Assembly: GCA_945859605.1 (NCBI GenBank)
Contig: OX243816.1
Location: forward strand, 36,970,676 to 37,034,675
Reading direction: 5' to 3'
DNA from: Lumbricus rubellus
Lineage: Eukaryota; Annelida; Clitellata; Crassiclitellata; Lumbricidae
Length of the DNA: 64,000 bases
This document shows positions 43,681 through 54,860 of this stretch, one piece after another. Every line of letters begins with the position of its first letter. Position 1 is the first letter of the stretch. The notes under the pieces were generated by a model. The model did no database searches. It saw nothing but the letters and a program-made list of their open reading frames with translations, and was not told the DNA's origin. The position numbers were made by a program, and so were the translations under genes.

Positions 43681-44164
43681 TTATACGGAACCACCCCACC
43701 CCCTACCTGATGAAAGTAGACTCTGAGGCACGGATGAAGAAGAATGTTTTCTTCCCGCGGCTGCTGGATAGCCTATTAAGGAAGCTGACTGCTTCAATTG
43801 CTCGTTACCTCACCGCCCCAATTTTCAATTGATGAATTGATTCAATTGATGGGCAAAGGAGGCAATTTTTTGATTGATAGCCCCATTAGCTTATGGGTAT
43901 TATATAATACAGATGCAGAATAATTATTTTCTGCTTACACAATCAACCTGCTGTTCAAAATGTATAGGCAGGAGGCGATCAACTATAGGCCTACTGTAAC
44001 AGACTGAATGTGTTTCCGTTGATAGCTAAATGGATTAACTCCTATCTGCAAATTTCATGTAACATATGATTTTCAACAATACAGTGGCTCTGCTTTGTGA
44101 ATACTGTAAAGTAATATCTCTGAATAAGAAACCCAGGAGTTAAACTATACGACGTGGTTCTTAC

Positions 44165-44333
44165 CTTCGTAGAATCGGTGAACGGAAGAATGATCATCGA
44201 CCTGCAGCGTAGAGTTGTGATCATTGCGAATGAAACGAACCGTGTGGTATGCTCCGTCATTGACCCTGTGACTCCCTCGTAATATGTAGTCCTTGTTGCC
44301 GACGTTATGCACCACAACAATGCTGCCATCTAC
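44165..44333 (-). CDS. Nrxn: Neurexin, LNS6 domain second exon
   Basis: Minus strand, acceptor tataatag then GTAGATGG, donor gtaaga; 169 bp, phase 0 in, phase 1 out. It encodes VDGSIVVVHNVGNKD, then RVNDGAYHTVRFIRNDHNST and LQVDDHS. The motif NDGxYHxVRFxRNxxNxTLQVD is the hallmark of neurexin LNS6. LNS6 is the domain that binds neuroligins, LRRTMs and cerebellins in vertebrates. The splice phases fit both neighbours. Confidence 0.9.
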
Positions 44334-44434
44334 CTATTATAATAGACGAAACGAGTCATGTTTAACGAATCCGTACCGGTAGGTAGGTAAGCCGGCTTAA
44401 GCAGCAACAGCATAGTTGTATAGGCTAATAGTGT

Positions 44435-44540
44435 CGGTGTGTGATAACAAGGATCACCAGCGTTGCCCTCCTCCTTCAACCAGGCTTGTGACTGGCAATA
44501 CCTGACAGTTGTGCACGGACGAGCAGTTACAGAGTTACAT
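44435..44540 (+). repeat. Dispersed repeat family copy
   Basis: Reads agcgttgccctcctccttca then aggcttgtgactggcaatac. Same family as 36,737, diverged. Confidence 0.5.
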
Positions 44541-44881
44541 AGTCTCAGAAAATGTGGGAATTTTTTTATTGAATATGATCCTTCCTAATCATAGGATTAT
44601 AGGCCTACATAGGACATCGTCTATACTCTATAGAAAGCGCGTGATACAATAATTGTATCACGCGCATTAGTAGGCCTAATCGTATTGTAAAAAGACTAAA
44701 AATTACGCTTTTCAAATTAACAAACTTTGAAAGTAATAGACCTCAGATGTATTATAATAATTATACCAATTGTAGGCTAATCACCGCATTTCTATAGCGT
44801 CACCTGAAAGCTGTGAGCATGTATAAGCCCTATATTGATCAGCACTAATCAAATAGTGACAGCGAGATCTTTACATGTACA

Positions 44882-44914
44882 TTAACCCTTTAATACTCGG
44901 CATTAAAGGGTTAA
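44882..44914. repeat. Short palindromic element (ttaaccctttaat type)
   Basis: ttaaccctttaat ... attaaagggttaa around actcggc. A longer relative with the same arms lies at 50,891-50,961. Confidence 0.65.
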
Positions 44915-45716
44915 AATAACCACGTGTGCTTGCACGAAATATGAAATTTCTGACAAAAGTCAGAAGTTTAACGCTTTAACGTTTCAATGCTTGCAAAGAT
45001 CAAAACAAAATAGAAGAAAGAAAGCTAGTTTGTCTTCCAATCCGCAAAGCACCGGGAGGTCGACTCTCCTCCCTCTCCTCTCTTCCCTCTCCTCTCCTCC
45101 GACTCTTCCAATTCCCAATGGTCCTCATTATTTATCTGGTCTTTCTTCCGACGGAATGCCCTTTGATGCTGTTGTTATTCGGACATTATTAATTTATTCT
45201 CATTATTAATATTATTAATCATTACTGCCATTGTCACTATTAATCGTTTTATGATTTTTGCTATTAATAATTTTTCTTGTCATTAGATTTGCTATTATTG
45301 CCTTTGTTAATTTTTCTTGTTACTTGTATTAATCATCATTATTCATTATTAATTTTTGCATATTACTGACTGGGGTATCCGCGCCGCACGGTAAATTTTT
45401 TCGACCCACCCAGCCCCAACGCAGTGCCCAACCCGGCACCCAGCCACAGTCCTCTTTATTTAATTTTTCTCATATTCAATAGCATATACAGCCTATAAGG
45501 ACTAAACTACGCAGACTGACTTGTACCTTTGCGTATTATAATAGTAGGCATATAATAGCTTGTAACCGTTGCAAGTATAAAAATATAGTCTAATGTTTTG
45601 TCCCTACTAAACCCAGACTGTGGATTCATTCAAGGTCGACGATTAACGATTAATGTCTATCGCAGTTTTGAATTATTAAAGTGATGGAGCTGAGTAAGTT
45701 TTAAATAGTCCATCAA

Positions 45717-45955
45717 TTGCTCTGCTCCCACCAGCCTCCCTCCCCTCCATCCCTCCATCCCTCCATCCTTCCATCCATTCATCTTTCCATCTTTCAATCC
45801 TTCCATCCATCCATCCATCCTTCTATCCTTCCATCCATCCATCTATCCATCCTTCCATCCATCCATCTATCCATCCTTCCATCCTTCCATCTTTACATCC
45901 ATCCATCCTTCCTTCCTTCCATCTTTTCATCCTCCCTCCCTTCCTTCCATCCTAC
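45717..45955. repeat. (ATCC/TTCC)n microsatellite touching a splice donor
   Basis: About 240 bp of catcc and cttcc units on the plus strand. It runs right up to the 5' splice site of the neurexin exon at 45,956, so the intron begins gtaggatggaaggaaggg. Confidence 0.92.
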
Positions 45956-46134
45956 CAGTTCCAGCTGGAAGTAATCTCGTGAGACTTGGCTCTCGAAATG
46001 CAGAAGAACGGCATCAGTCACAGAGGTGTGGATGCCGAACGCCAGGCGGATCTGTCCAGGGTTCAACGTCAGTCCTTCCGTGTAGTTGTACCTGATGAGA
46101 CCACCGCCTTCTCCAAACGTGTAGGCCACTCCGT
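45956..46134 (-). CDS. Nrxn: Neurexin, first LNS6 exon
   Basis: Minus strand, acceptor ccttttccag then ACGGAGTGG, donor gtagga; 179 bp, phase 1 in, phase 0 out. It encodes [18 protein letters not shown], then [20 protein letters not shown] and RDYFQLEL. YxFGxxGGLI at the start and a DRLAxGFxT-like strand are diagnostic of neurexin LNS6. It directly follows the EGF exon at 58,161-58,280 in phase. In vertebrates, beta-neurexins start their shared part at this same point. Confidence 0.9.
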
Positions 46135-46249
46135 CTGGAAAAGGAAACAGGACAGAGGTCACACTACACATATATTATATTATATGGTATATCACAGTGC
46201 ATCTTATAGTTGTGTCGAATTAATTTGGTTTAGCGTCATTATTTCGATG

Positions 46250-46360
46250 GGTCACTGTGTAGGAACACTGTATCATAGCAAAGGAGATCAAGTCACACTC
46301 CTTAGTTTCCCAGGCTTAGGACTGACACTGCTTACCAGAGTATGAGTAGTGGCGGAGTTC
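46250..46360 (+). repeat. Dispersed repeat family copy
   Basis: Reads gatcaagtcacactccttag, ccaggcttaggactgacactg, gtagtggcggag. Diverged member of the family at 36,737. Confidence 0.5.
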
Positions 46361-47645
46361 AAAAGCCACCACAGTAACTACTGTTTATTACATTACAAAA
46401 GGCAGTCAAAGTCGTCAAATTCCTAAATGGTTTTGCTGCTTTTTCTCATTTCGCTTTCAGATTATTTATTGATCGGCAAGAAACGGTTATTTACTTTGTT
46501 GGAGGTTGGCAGGGAGGTGTTGCAATAATTATTGCAGCTATTGGTGTTGTCATCGTCGTTGTCGTTAGTGTTGTCATTGATTCCGTTGTTCCTGCTGTTC
46601 TTATTGCTGCTGCAAATTTTGTGTGGTGACTTGTGAGCATGATGCTCCTTGATGCTTATCGGGCCACTCCAAATTTCGAAATCACACTTAGCCTACCTGT
46701 AAACTGACGTGGAAGCCTAACTCTTGTCGCATAAGCCCTATATGATTTGATTAAGTGTATAGTCTGATTCTGGCCGCTATGATCTGATTAAGCATCAGTG
46801 AATATGTTGATCTCTTCTGTTTTTCCACTTCACTCATTGTAGGTCGATTACTTGACATTGTTGAAGACACAATAAATTAAGCCAAGACCTTAAGCCAACA
46901 ACTAGGCTATTTACCTCGCAATAGTCGTACGCATTATTTATCTGCAGCAAACTGTAGTGTAAGCTTATAGTGTGTACCCTATGTTTTACCAAGACTTCCG
47001 TTTTATTTCATCAGTCGCAGAAGCGGATTAATTAACTAATATTTTTCTTTTGAACACCTACGACATAATTCATGCCGCACAATAATCTCCACTGATACGT
47101 TAGTCAGATAAAAAATAGAGGGACGTCAGAATAATTTTGTATTATATGAGACACGCTGCTGCTGCTGTATATATATACATATATGTATATATACAACATA
47201 TATGTATATATATACAGTACATGTAAGATGATGAGATACAATTAGTCGTGAAGACCAAATCCCTATGGACGACACTGCGACGAACAGAACCAAGCTGCAG
47301 CCCTGGTATGCTTTCTAATAATGGAAAACCATAGGAATGTCGCATCCATGGATGCAACAGTCGCTGCAGCACATGGACCTCCCTCGTCCAAACAATATGT
47401 CCACCCTAACAAGACGACGCGGCTGTCTCTGATTGGTGAAAAATGCTCGTCGTCCGTGGCATAAAAGCTGTGCTGACGGTCAAAGAATGGCAGTGGTCAG
47501 ACAATGGCAGTGGTCAGAACTGGACAGAACGGTCAGAAACGGACTGCAGAAGTGGTCGAATTATACGGGTAAAGAGCCATGGTGACGGTGAGGACAATGG
47601 CGGTTGGAAATGTCGTCTTGGATTGTCAAATGCAAAATAATAATT
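46361..47645. other. Neurexin intron left of the LINE
   Basis: AT-rich, with a (TA)n palindromic run at 47,165-47,215. Positions 47,430-47,630 are purine-rich with repeated gtcagaa/acagaacgg units. Nothing coding is recognised. Confidence 0.5.
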
Positions 47646-47690
47646 GTATAGAATGGACCTTTTTTATTTCATAAACTAGCAGATATTCAA

Positions 47691-50483
47691 TTGTTGCTTT
47701 CAATGTGTAATGCTAATATTCTGGCAGTCCCTGAAACTTGGTTGGATGCCAGTTTGGAAAAAGCAGTATCAATCCCTGGTTACAGCTTTGTGCATAAATG
47801 TAGACCATATGACAAGGGTGGTGGTGGAGTAGGTTTCTTCATCAAGTGCGGTGTTTCTTTTAAAATTATTGATTCAGAGTGGTCAAATCCCATAAATTGC
47901 TTTGAATACATGTTCATTAAAGTTCACCAAACCAAGGGCAAGGATATTGTAATTGGTGTCCTGTATCGTCCTCCTGGTGATTCTGTTGACCAGTTTAATA
48001 TAGACATTGAACGCACATTATCCAAGTTGACTAGTACTAATCCAAAGATTATTCTTGCTGGTGACTTTAATATAAATTTGCTGAAACTGGATGAACATCA
48101 ACCCACGCAAGATTTCTTTAACATAATGACATCCCATCAAATGTTGCCATCTATACTGCATCCAACTAGAATTACTTCTGTTACTGCTACCCTCATTGAC
48201 AATATATTCAGTAATTTTCTTACAGATAAGCAGGAGTCTTACATATTACTGAACGATATATCAGATCACCTACCTGTTATGCTTTGTTTAGATATATCTG
48301 TGAAACGGACTCAGCCAACCTCCTCTACCAGTAGGCTAATTAACGAAAAGACTATTACTCAATTTGGTATTTCTTTGGCAGAGACTGATTGGTTTGAAGT
48401 TGAAAGGTTGTGTGTTATGGATAAACCGTGTGCTGCTTACACCTGCTTCATGGATACCTATAAAGATCTTTACAATAAGAACTTCCCAGTGATAACTGAT
48501 AAAAAAAGAGGTTGCAATGTAAAACAACCTTGGATGACCAGTGCATTACTGAAATCCTGCCAAAAAAAGTCAAGACTTTACTCTAAATATCTGAAAAATC
48601 CCAATGATTCTAATAAAGCCATTTTTGTTAAATATCGGAATAAATTCAAACAAATTAGAAAACATGCTGAAAAAATGTACTATACAGACAGATTCCAGAA
48701 ATGTGAAAATGATCTTAAAAAAACTTGGAAAACTATTAGGCTTTTATTAACTAATAACGATAATATTCCCACCCCTGACACATTCAAAATAGACGGAGCA
48801 GATGTCTCTAATAGACTAGAAGTTGCTAATAAATTCAATGATTACTTTGTAAACATTGGTCCGACGTTAGCTGCCAAAATTGGTGAAAACTCAGAAGCAT
48901 TTGAAACATTCTTAAAGGACTCGCAGAGTTCTTCTTTCGGACTTTTTCCTACCAGCAAGCATGAAGTGATTGATGTTGCAAAACAATTAAGAACAACTTA
49001 CAGTTCGGGTATGGACGATATTAATCCTAGTGTTGCAAAAGCCACAATTCAGCTTATTGCCGAACCTCTGGCTCAAATTATAAATAGTTCATTTTTTACT
49101 GGCATCATCCCACCAGAAATAAAAATGGCTAAAGTCATACCTCTGTATAAATCAGGTGAAAGACACAAAATAAATAACTATCGACCCATCTCTATACTTC
49201 CATTTTTTTCCAAATTCTTTGAAAGGATCATGTATAACAGATTGATGGATTATTTCCTTAAAATGAATGTACTATCACCTAATCAATACGGCTTCCAAAA
49301 ACAACATTCCACACATATGGCACTCCTGGAAATACAATGTAAAATCTTAGAATCTATGGATAACCGAGAACTTTCTCTAGGAATATTTTTTGATCTATCC
49401 AAGGCCTTTGATACTGTAAACCACAAAATTTTATTTAAAAAACTTGAACACTATGGTATCAGAGGTGTAAGTAAGGCATGGATTTCTGATTTTCTTCACA
49501 ACAGATCACAACATGTTTATTTTAAAGGTCATTTATCTGTTGGTAAACCCATCAGTTGTGGCGTACCTCAGGGTTCAATTCTGGGGCCATTATTATTTCT
49601 AATATATGTAAATGACCTGACGACTACTTCCAAAGTGTTTCACTATATATTGTTTGCTGATGACACGAATGCCTTTATATCTGATAAGTCAATAGAATCA
49701 TTGTTTGAAAGAGCTAATCATGAGCTCATCACCATTTCTTCCTGGTTTAGAGCTAACAAATTATCGCTTAATATTGATAAAACAAACTTTATTCTTTTTG
49801 GATCCCGCCGTAAACTAACGCCAGTGTGTGATTACAGATTGACAATGGATGGTCAAATGATTATGCCGACTGAATCGTGTAAATTTTTAGGTGTGTATCT
49901 GGACCAGCACCTCACCTGGAAAGAACACATTAAGCAGATATCTAAAAAAATAGCAAAAAATATTAGCGTGCTATCAAGAATCCGTCACTGTCTCTCTCAA
50001 GCTACATTACAAGGCTTATACTATTCCTTAATTTTTCCATACTTGTCATATTGTAACATTTGCTGGGCCTCAACTTATAGTTTTTATTTAAAAAAATTGG
50101 AGAGTTTGCAAAAACGTGCCATTCGAACTATTTTCTTATTATGCTGGTCTGTCAGTACCAAACCAATTTTTCGAACCTATAACATACTACGATTATCAGA
50201 TATATATAAGTTTCAAATCAGTTTGTTCATGTTTCGCTATCATCACAAATTGTTGCCTAGGACATTTGATGGTTATTTTTGTCAGGGAATTGCTGTACAT
50301 AACCATTTCACTAGAACTCTGTTACACTACCGCACCGATGTTGCACATACTAGGATGAAATTATTTTCGATTAAATGTTCTGGCCCTATGATATGGAATA
50401 ACCTCCCAAAATATATTACACTTATACCCACCATTAACATGTTTAAGAAAAAATTAAAAGACTGTTTAATCTCTGTTTACTAG
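47691..50483 (+). CDS. LINE ORF2-like protein: APE endonuclease and reverse transcriptase
   Basis: 930 residues counted from 47,691 with no stop or frameshift; the frame is open from 47,652 and lacks an obvious ATG start (first ATG is at 47,703). Endonuclease motifs: PETWLD (Glu), VLYRPPG, LAGDFNINLL and SDHLPVM near the domain's end. RT: NYRPISILPFFSKFFERIMY near residue 490, LSKAFDTVNHKILFKKLEHYG, CGVPQGSILGPLLFLIYVND and FADD near residue 655, then LSLNIDKTNFILFG. The C-terminal part ends ITLIPTINMFKKKLKDCL. This EN-RT layout is that of the Jockey/CR1/Daphne group; I cannot settle the clade. It would copy the element's RNA at a nicked target. Intactness suggests a recent insertion. Confidence 0.92.
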   Translation: MLLSMCNANILAVPETWLDASLEKAVSIPGYSFVHKCRPYDKGGGGVGFFIKCGVSFKIIDSEWSNPINCFEYMFIKVHQTKGKDIVIGVLYRPPGDSVDQFNIDIERTLSKLTSTNPKIILAGDFNINLLKLDEHQPTQDFFNIMTSHQMLPSILHPTRITSVTATLIDNIFSNFLTDKQESYILLNDISDHLPVMLCLDISVKRTQPTSSTSRLINEKTITQFGISLAETDWFEVERLCVMDKPCAAYTCFMDTYKDLYNKNFPVITDKKRGCNVKQPWMTSALLKSCQKKSRLYSKYLKNPNDSNKAIFVKYRNKFKQIRKHAEKMYYTDRFQKCENDLKKTWKTIRLLLTNNDNIPTPDTFKIDGADVSNRLEVANKFNDYFVNIGPTLAAKIGENSEAFETFLKDSQSSSFGLFPTSKHEVIDVAKQLRTTYSSGMDDINPSVAKATIQLIAEPLAQIINSSFFTGIIPPEIKMAKVIPLYKSGERHKINNYRPISILPFFSKFFERIMYNRLMDYFLKMNVLSPNQYGFQKQHSTHMALLEIQCKILESMDNRELSLGIFFDLSKAFDTVNHKILFKKLEHYGIRGVSKAWISDFLHNRSQHVYFKGHLSVGKPISCGVPQGSILGPLLFLIYVNDLTTTSKVFHYILFADDTNAFISDKSIESLFERANHELITISSWFRANKLSLNIDKTNFILFGSRRKLTPVCDYRLTMDGQMIMPTESCKFLGVYLDQHLTWKEHIKQISKKIAKNISVLSRIRHCLSQATLQGLYYSLIFPYLSYCNICWASTYSFYLKKLESLQKRAIRTIFLLCWSVSTKPIFRTYNILRLSDIYKFQISLFMFRYHHKLLPRTFDGYFCQGIAVHNHFTRTLLHYRTDVAHTRMKLFSIKCSGPMIWNNLPKYITLIPTINMFKKKLKDCLISVY

Positions 50484-50636
50484 ATTTAAACAATTGGTCA
50501 TAATTTGTTTTTTTCTTGTTTTTTGTTTTGTTTTGAAATCTGTGTGTCATTTCATTTCAGTTTACTTTTGTTTCATGTGTAAGATGTTGTGCTTTGCACT
50601 GTTTTTTTTACAATAGCCAAATGTTATTGAGAAAGG

Positions 50637-50688
50637 AAGGGTCAATCCAGCCTCAGCGGGTCCATACGACCTTTTTGGATTGACCCTT
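50637..50688 (+). other. 3' UTR hairpin of the LINE
   Basis: aagggtcaatcca pairs with tggattgaccctt, a 13-bp stem with a 26-base loop, about 90 bases before the tail. Such a conserved stem may be the RT recognition site (inference). Confidence 0.75.
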
Positions 50689-50890
50689 TGACTTATGCAC
50701 CGATCACTCGAAAGTCATTGAATTTGTACTGATTACTGCTCTTTTGTACGTGTTTGATGCTTTGTCAATAAACGGCTTACTTACTTACTTACTTACTTAC
50801 TTACCTCAACACGAACTGTCAATTTATTCAATGTGATGTTCTTTCCTATATTTTGGAAGGATCGAGACAAAAAGTTTTCTGCGAGTGAAT

Positions 50891-50961
50891 TTAACCCTTC
50901 AATGCCGGAGGGCATAGGATTTCCCATACCATTTACTACCATCTCGGCATTAAAGGGTTAA
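50891..50961. repeat. 71-bp palindromic element
   Basis: Ends ttaacccttcaatgccg and cggcattaaagggttaa are inverted; the same arms form the short palindrome at 44,882. Likely a MITE fragment. Confidence 0.6.
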
Positions 50962-51009
50962 AAGTGGTAAAGAGGTATAGCTCTTGATGATTTGGAAGAG
51001 TGGGTGTGG

Positions 51010-51187
51010 CAAAAATATGCATGTGCACAACCAAATCAAATCAAATTTCAAATCAATTTTTTTTATTGAGCCAGAGAAAAGCACACAAGGTACATAATTT
51101 ATCATCACATAAAAATAAAACATGAATGTTATTGGCAACAAAAGGAAACCCAGAAGGGGCTGCAGAGTCCCGCTGGTTAGGGCCACC
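51010..51187 (-). mobile_element. LINE-type 3' end fragment
   Basis: On the minus strand it reads ggtggccctaaccagcggga ... ctcaataaaaaaaattg and ends in an (atttg)-type tail. Homologous to 27,412-27,545. No coding part is present. Confidence 0.7.
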
Positions 51188-51189
51188 TA

Positions 51190-52559
51190 AGCACATTTTC
51201 TGGTTCTAGGCGTTAACAAATTCAGCACAATAAAATTATATTCTATTTTCCATCATATATGCAATAAATCAAAAATAAATCAAAACTTAACTACGAAAAT
51301 TAAACGTTCCAAATTTTAACATCACGATATTACATAATGCAAACACGTCTTAATTTTTAAAAATAAATCAATACCAAACTGAAAAAAGTAAGAAAACCTT
51401 AAGTAAAAAACATAAAGCCTTAACTAAGTAGGGAGAAGGAAGTTTAAAGTATGAACCCGACTAACAGTTCTGGTTAATCAACCATAAACCCAAGCAATGC
51501 TTAAATGACTTAAGAATTGGGATACTTGCATAATGAAGAGATTGTATCTACATGTAAGTTAGGTATTCATGTCTTCTATGACAGTGCCACAAAAGAGCAG
51601 ACAATACCAGATAATTTACAACTTTAATCTGTGTGCAAAAGCTATTACGTTTATTTACTAACCTTACACGTTGTAATTATTGCAGCCTTTGCTGCTGCCA
51701 AATTGTCACCAAACCTCACTCTAGGCCTACTAGGAAAAATTAAATTTCCTTTTTGCAGTTGAAACATAGTTCTATGCTCGGTATATTTTATCGTGAGTTA
51801 TGTTTTGCAAATTCTGGATGGATATAAACCACAAAGTCTCTAATAGGCCTACGCTCGTATGCATGCAGAATGCGCATGACCATATTAAAGACGCCAGTCT
51901 GGATCATCCGTAAGCTTATACTGAACAAGAGAACTGCTTTAATTGAACTTGTGGTGAGACGCCACTGCTGTTGACAGGGGCTCTTAATAAAATTATATAT
52001 TAAAGCGAGCGATTACCGTTCCTTACTTACTTAAAATAATGGCGCTACAAAAAATCAGATCCATCTGGATTGGATGACTTATAACTTATCATGCCATTCA
52101 CGACGAGGCTTGTTTCTCTGGAAACAAATAAACGATGCAGTCTCTCCCCATTTTTAAAGCAATTTTCGGTCAATCGGATGTCGGAATGACATCCATCCTC
52201 CCCCACCATTGCCATCGCCATCGCCAATGCCATCGTCATGCCTCGCACAACAAAGCAGCGTGACCCTTAATTCGACGATTTTGCTCGAAGGTTGGCTGGG
52301 CGCAGTGGTCGGCTGTCACGGCTGACCTCGGAGCACTTCATTTCGCCAGAAATGATCACCGAGTCGGGGCAACCAGAGGCAGCAGCGTATACTTTGTTGA
52401 TTAGGGCGACCAGAGCTCCTTTCATCTGAAACCCGTTTCCAGCGATTATCCGCCGCTGACACAACCATCCGAGGAATTACGCTGACAGGATAATTCGAAA
52501 ATTGCCCGCGAAACTCGCGCAGATCAGATGATAGATCCGAGTTATAGTGTTTAATCATC
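51190..52559. other. Neurexin intron, no recognised feature
   Basis: AT-rich up to about 52,020. 52,190-52,235 is a ccatcg-type microsatellite. Frames on the minus strand between 52,045 and 52,560 have no recognisable domain. Confidence 0.45.
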
Positions 52560-52800
52560 GGACCGCTAAATGAACGCCGCGGCCGCCGTCGCCGTCGCCG
52601 CCGCTCTTTATTCCGTGCACGACGCCCGGGGATAGTCTACAACGGGGACCGAAAGATAGGCGCACTGTTGGACGCACGCATCGGCGCACGTCTTCAGATC
52701 TTGTCTCTGAAGAGACCCGACGGCAACGTCGTCGGCGGTGTTACGGAAAATCTGCTCAGGCCGAAAATACGTTCCCGCTTGAGCGGACCGATTTCGTGGC
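52560..52800. promoter_or_regulatory. CpG-rich block 1 in the EGF3-LNS6 intron
   Basis: Markedly richer in CpG than the surroundings (ccgcggccgccgtcgccgtc and gcgcacgtcttcag). It lies in the same neurexin intron in which vertebrates place the beta-neurexin promoter. The promoter role is only inferred. Confidence 0.3.
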
Positions 52801-53894
52801 CGCGACCAACATTATAAACTGCTTGTGAAAATATTGTTGCGCTTTTAGCTAAAGATCCTTAACACAATGTCCGTCCCAGTCTTTGAAACCTATGGGTTCT
52901 ATATGCAGTTGCCGTAATGTCCTGGTTACATTTGAATCAACATACACTAATAGAAGTAGGCCTGTAGATATCATATATTAATATAGAAGTTCAGCATGAT
53001 GACAATTTCTTTAAATAGCCTATAAACGAGCCCAGCTGCATGGTTATATCGACTGTAAATTATTCCTACGGCTGGTATCCTGTCAATGGGTTGCTAGCCA
53101 TCACGTGTGCGCCTTGACCTAATGATTCTTAGCCTATTAAAGACTTTCCCAAAAACGACCATGAGAGGCATTTTAAACGACGTGCTGGCTTTACCTGCAG
53201 TTGTACCAAGACCCACAAATTCAAGAATATTTGTGGGGCCTAAGGTTCACGAGTCTAAACCGCAACATTTTAGAATTAATTTTAAAACAAATTCTGTGTA
53301 GCTGCTTGCGACCTTGTCCATTGGAGCCCTCGAAATGGAAACCCTCAGATATTTTTATGGCTGGATACTTTCTTCTTCTACTTTTCCTTCAGGGTAGTAT
53401 TAATCCATCTCTGCGGAAGGGTCAGCTGGATACGACTCTGCGTAAATTCATAATCAGGCGTAAACATTTCCTACACTAAATAGATTAATATGAATGTCGT
53501 GGCGTCTATTCAAACCGATATATATATATATACATGCGGTATAGGATTTCGTCCGACAAATTCAATAAAAATAAAAGCTGGGTAGAGGCTACGCGTTGAT
53601 AAAGAAGCAGGTGGTGCATTAACGACCACATACGTCAACGTATGTGCCTATGCATGAATGAATGAGAGCAGCTGACATATATACCTCTTCTTCGACTTAA
53701 GAACTCAAGAGTGACTACTAACGGATGAGGACTTCGAGATAGCATCCAACAATAATCCAGATTCTCTTGGTGAAGACCATTAATTGTGAAACCTGTATAA
53801 GGGATAATATAGAATATCAATCAAGTACTACGACTTTTCATGGAATAATGTTTTCCCGCAAGTTTTCCTGGTCGCTGGCTCAAATTCCTGCTAG
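52801..53894. other. Neurexin intron, no recognised feature
   Basis: AT-rich with a (TA)n run near 53,518-53,532. Nothing supported as coding. Confidence 0.45.
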
Positions 53895-53994
53895 GGTCAA
53901 TAGTCACCTCAGTGATAATAATAATGGAAGCTGACAGCTATAGGCCTACAGCTGTCAGCTTCCATTATTATTATCACTGAGGTGACTATTGACC
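53895..53994. repeat. 100-bp near-perfect palindrome
   Basis: The left arm starts ggtcaatagtcacctcagtg and includes aataataatggaagctgac; the right arm is its exact reverse complement for at least 45 bp. The centre contains taggccta, itself a palindrome, with one unpaired a/c position. It would form a long cruciform or hairpin. Confidence 0.92.
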
Positions 53995-54003
53995 ACCTGA
54001 AGA

Positions 54004-54330
54004 GGAAGAGGACGATGATGATGATGATGAAGAAGAAGTGGATGAAGACGAAGATGACAAAGAGGATGAAGAACAAAAGGTGGAGAGGAGCGGTCTCTTA
54101 AAATTTATGCTAACCACATGACACAGCCAGGTTAAGAGGTGTTTGTTATCTTCAACTTTATTAGCATCTTTCCTCTCCCTCACCGTATGATCCTCTTCCA
54201 CTGTCACTTCCTCTTCCTCCATCTCCTCTACCTCCACCTCCGCCTCCACTTTTGTTTTCCACCACCATCTCCTTCTCTTCCTATTTCTCCACCTCCTCCT
54301 CCTCCCCGTCCTTATCTTCTTCTTCTTATT
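54004..54330. repeat. Purine/pyrimidine low-complexity block
   Basis: (GAT/GAA)n on one side and (CTC/CCT/TCT)n on the other. Gives acidic and Ser/Pro-rich spurious frames. Confidence 0.8.
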
Positions 54331-54539
54331 CATTTGCTAAGGATAATATTTACTCAAGTCACTCACCTACTTACTCATCGATTAATTTACAGAACTAAAC
54401 AATTATACTGTTCTGCTAACTTATAGTTACATGTACTTCCTCACCTCATTACTTACTCATTAGCGCACTCACTCGCTAAGGTCAAACTACAAACGCAACA
54501 TCACTTAGAGTCTTAGAGGACACAAACAACCATGGCCAA

Positions 54540-54860
54540 ACACACCATATAGACTGGTAGCCGGCTGGACGACGACGACGAGGCTGGTACCCTAGTAACG
54601 ACGATGGCAACGGTTACCGCCGGAACTGGTCATGTGGCAGAGATCAACAGCCGCCAACGTACAACGTGAGCAGCGCCTCCTATCGTCGTCGTCGTCCACC
54701 GCCGGTATACATCGAGACTCACTCGACGCCGGGTCGCGTCGTCGGCGTCGGCCTCGGCGGCGTCTCCCTCGCTCCCTCGCCGCTCACTCGAAGCGACAGC
54801 GATCGGCGTTGCTCGGAGAAGAGGAAGTACACCGCGGTCGAAAAATCGCGATGATAGCCT
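54540..54860. promoter_or_regulatory. CpG-rich block 2 in the EGF3-LNS6 intron
   Basis: CpG-dense (ggacgacgacgacgaggc; gtcgtcggcgtcggcctcgg). Second candidate for an internal neurexin promoter. No TATA box or clear first exon seen. Confidence 0.3.

Larger units (their letters stand above)
47652..50804 (+). mobile_element. Nearly full-length LINE, EN + RT, inserted antisense in neurexin
   Basis: A single long frame with endonuclease and RT, a 3' UTR with a 13-bp-stem hairpin (50,637-50,688), AATAAA at 50,767-50,772 and a (ttac)n tail (50,776-50,804). No ORF1 is seen upstream and the EN frame is closed by TAG at 47,649 just before NGPFLF, so the 5' end is truncated or very short. The strand is opposite to neurexin. 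Confidence 0.9.

Noticed and set aside
52045..52464. Minus-strand frames next to a CpG-rich block as a beta-neurexin first exon
   Set aside because: No convincing signal peptide and no phase-1 donor leading to the LNS6 exon could be identified.
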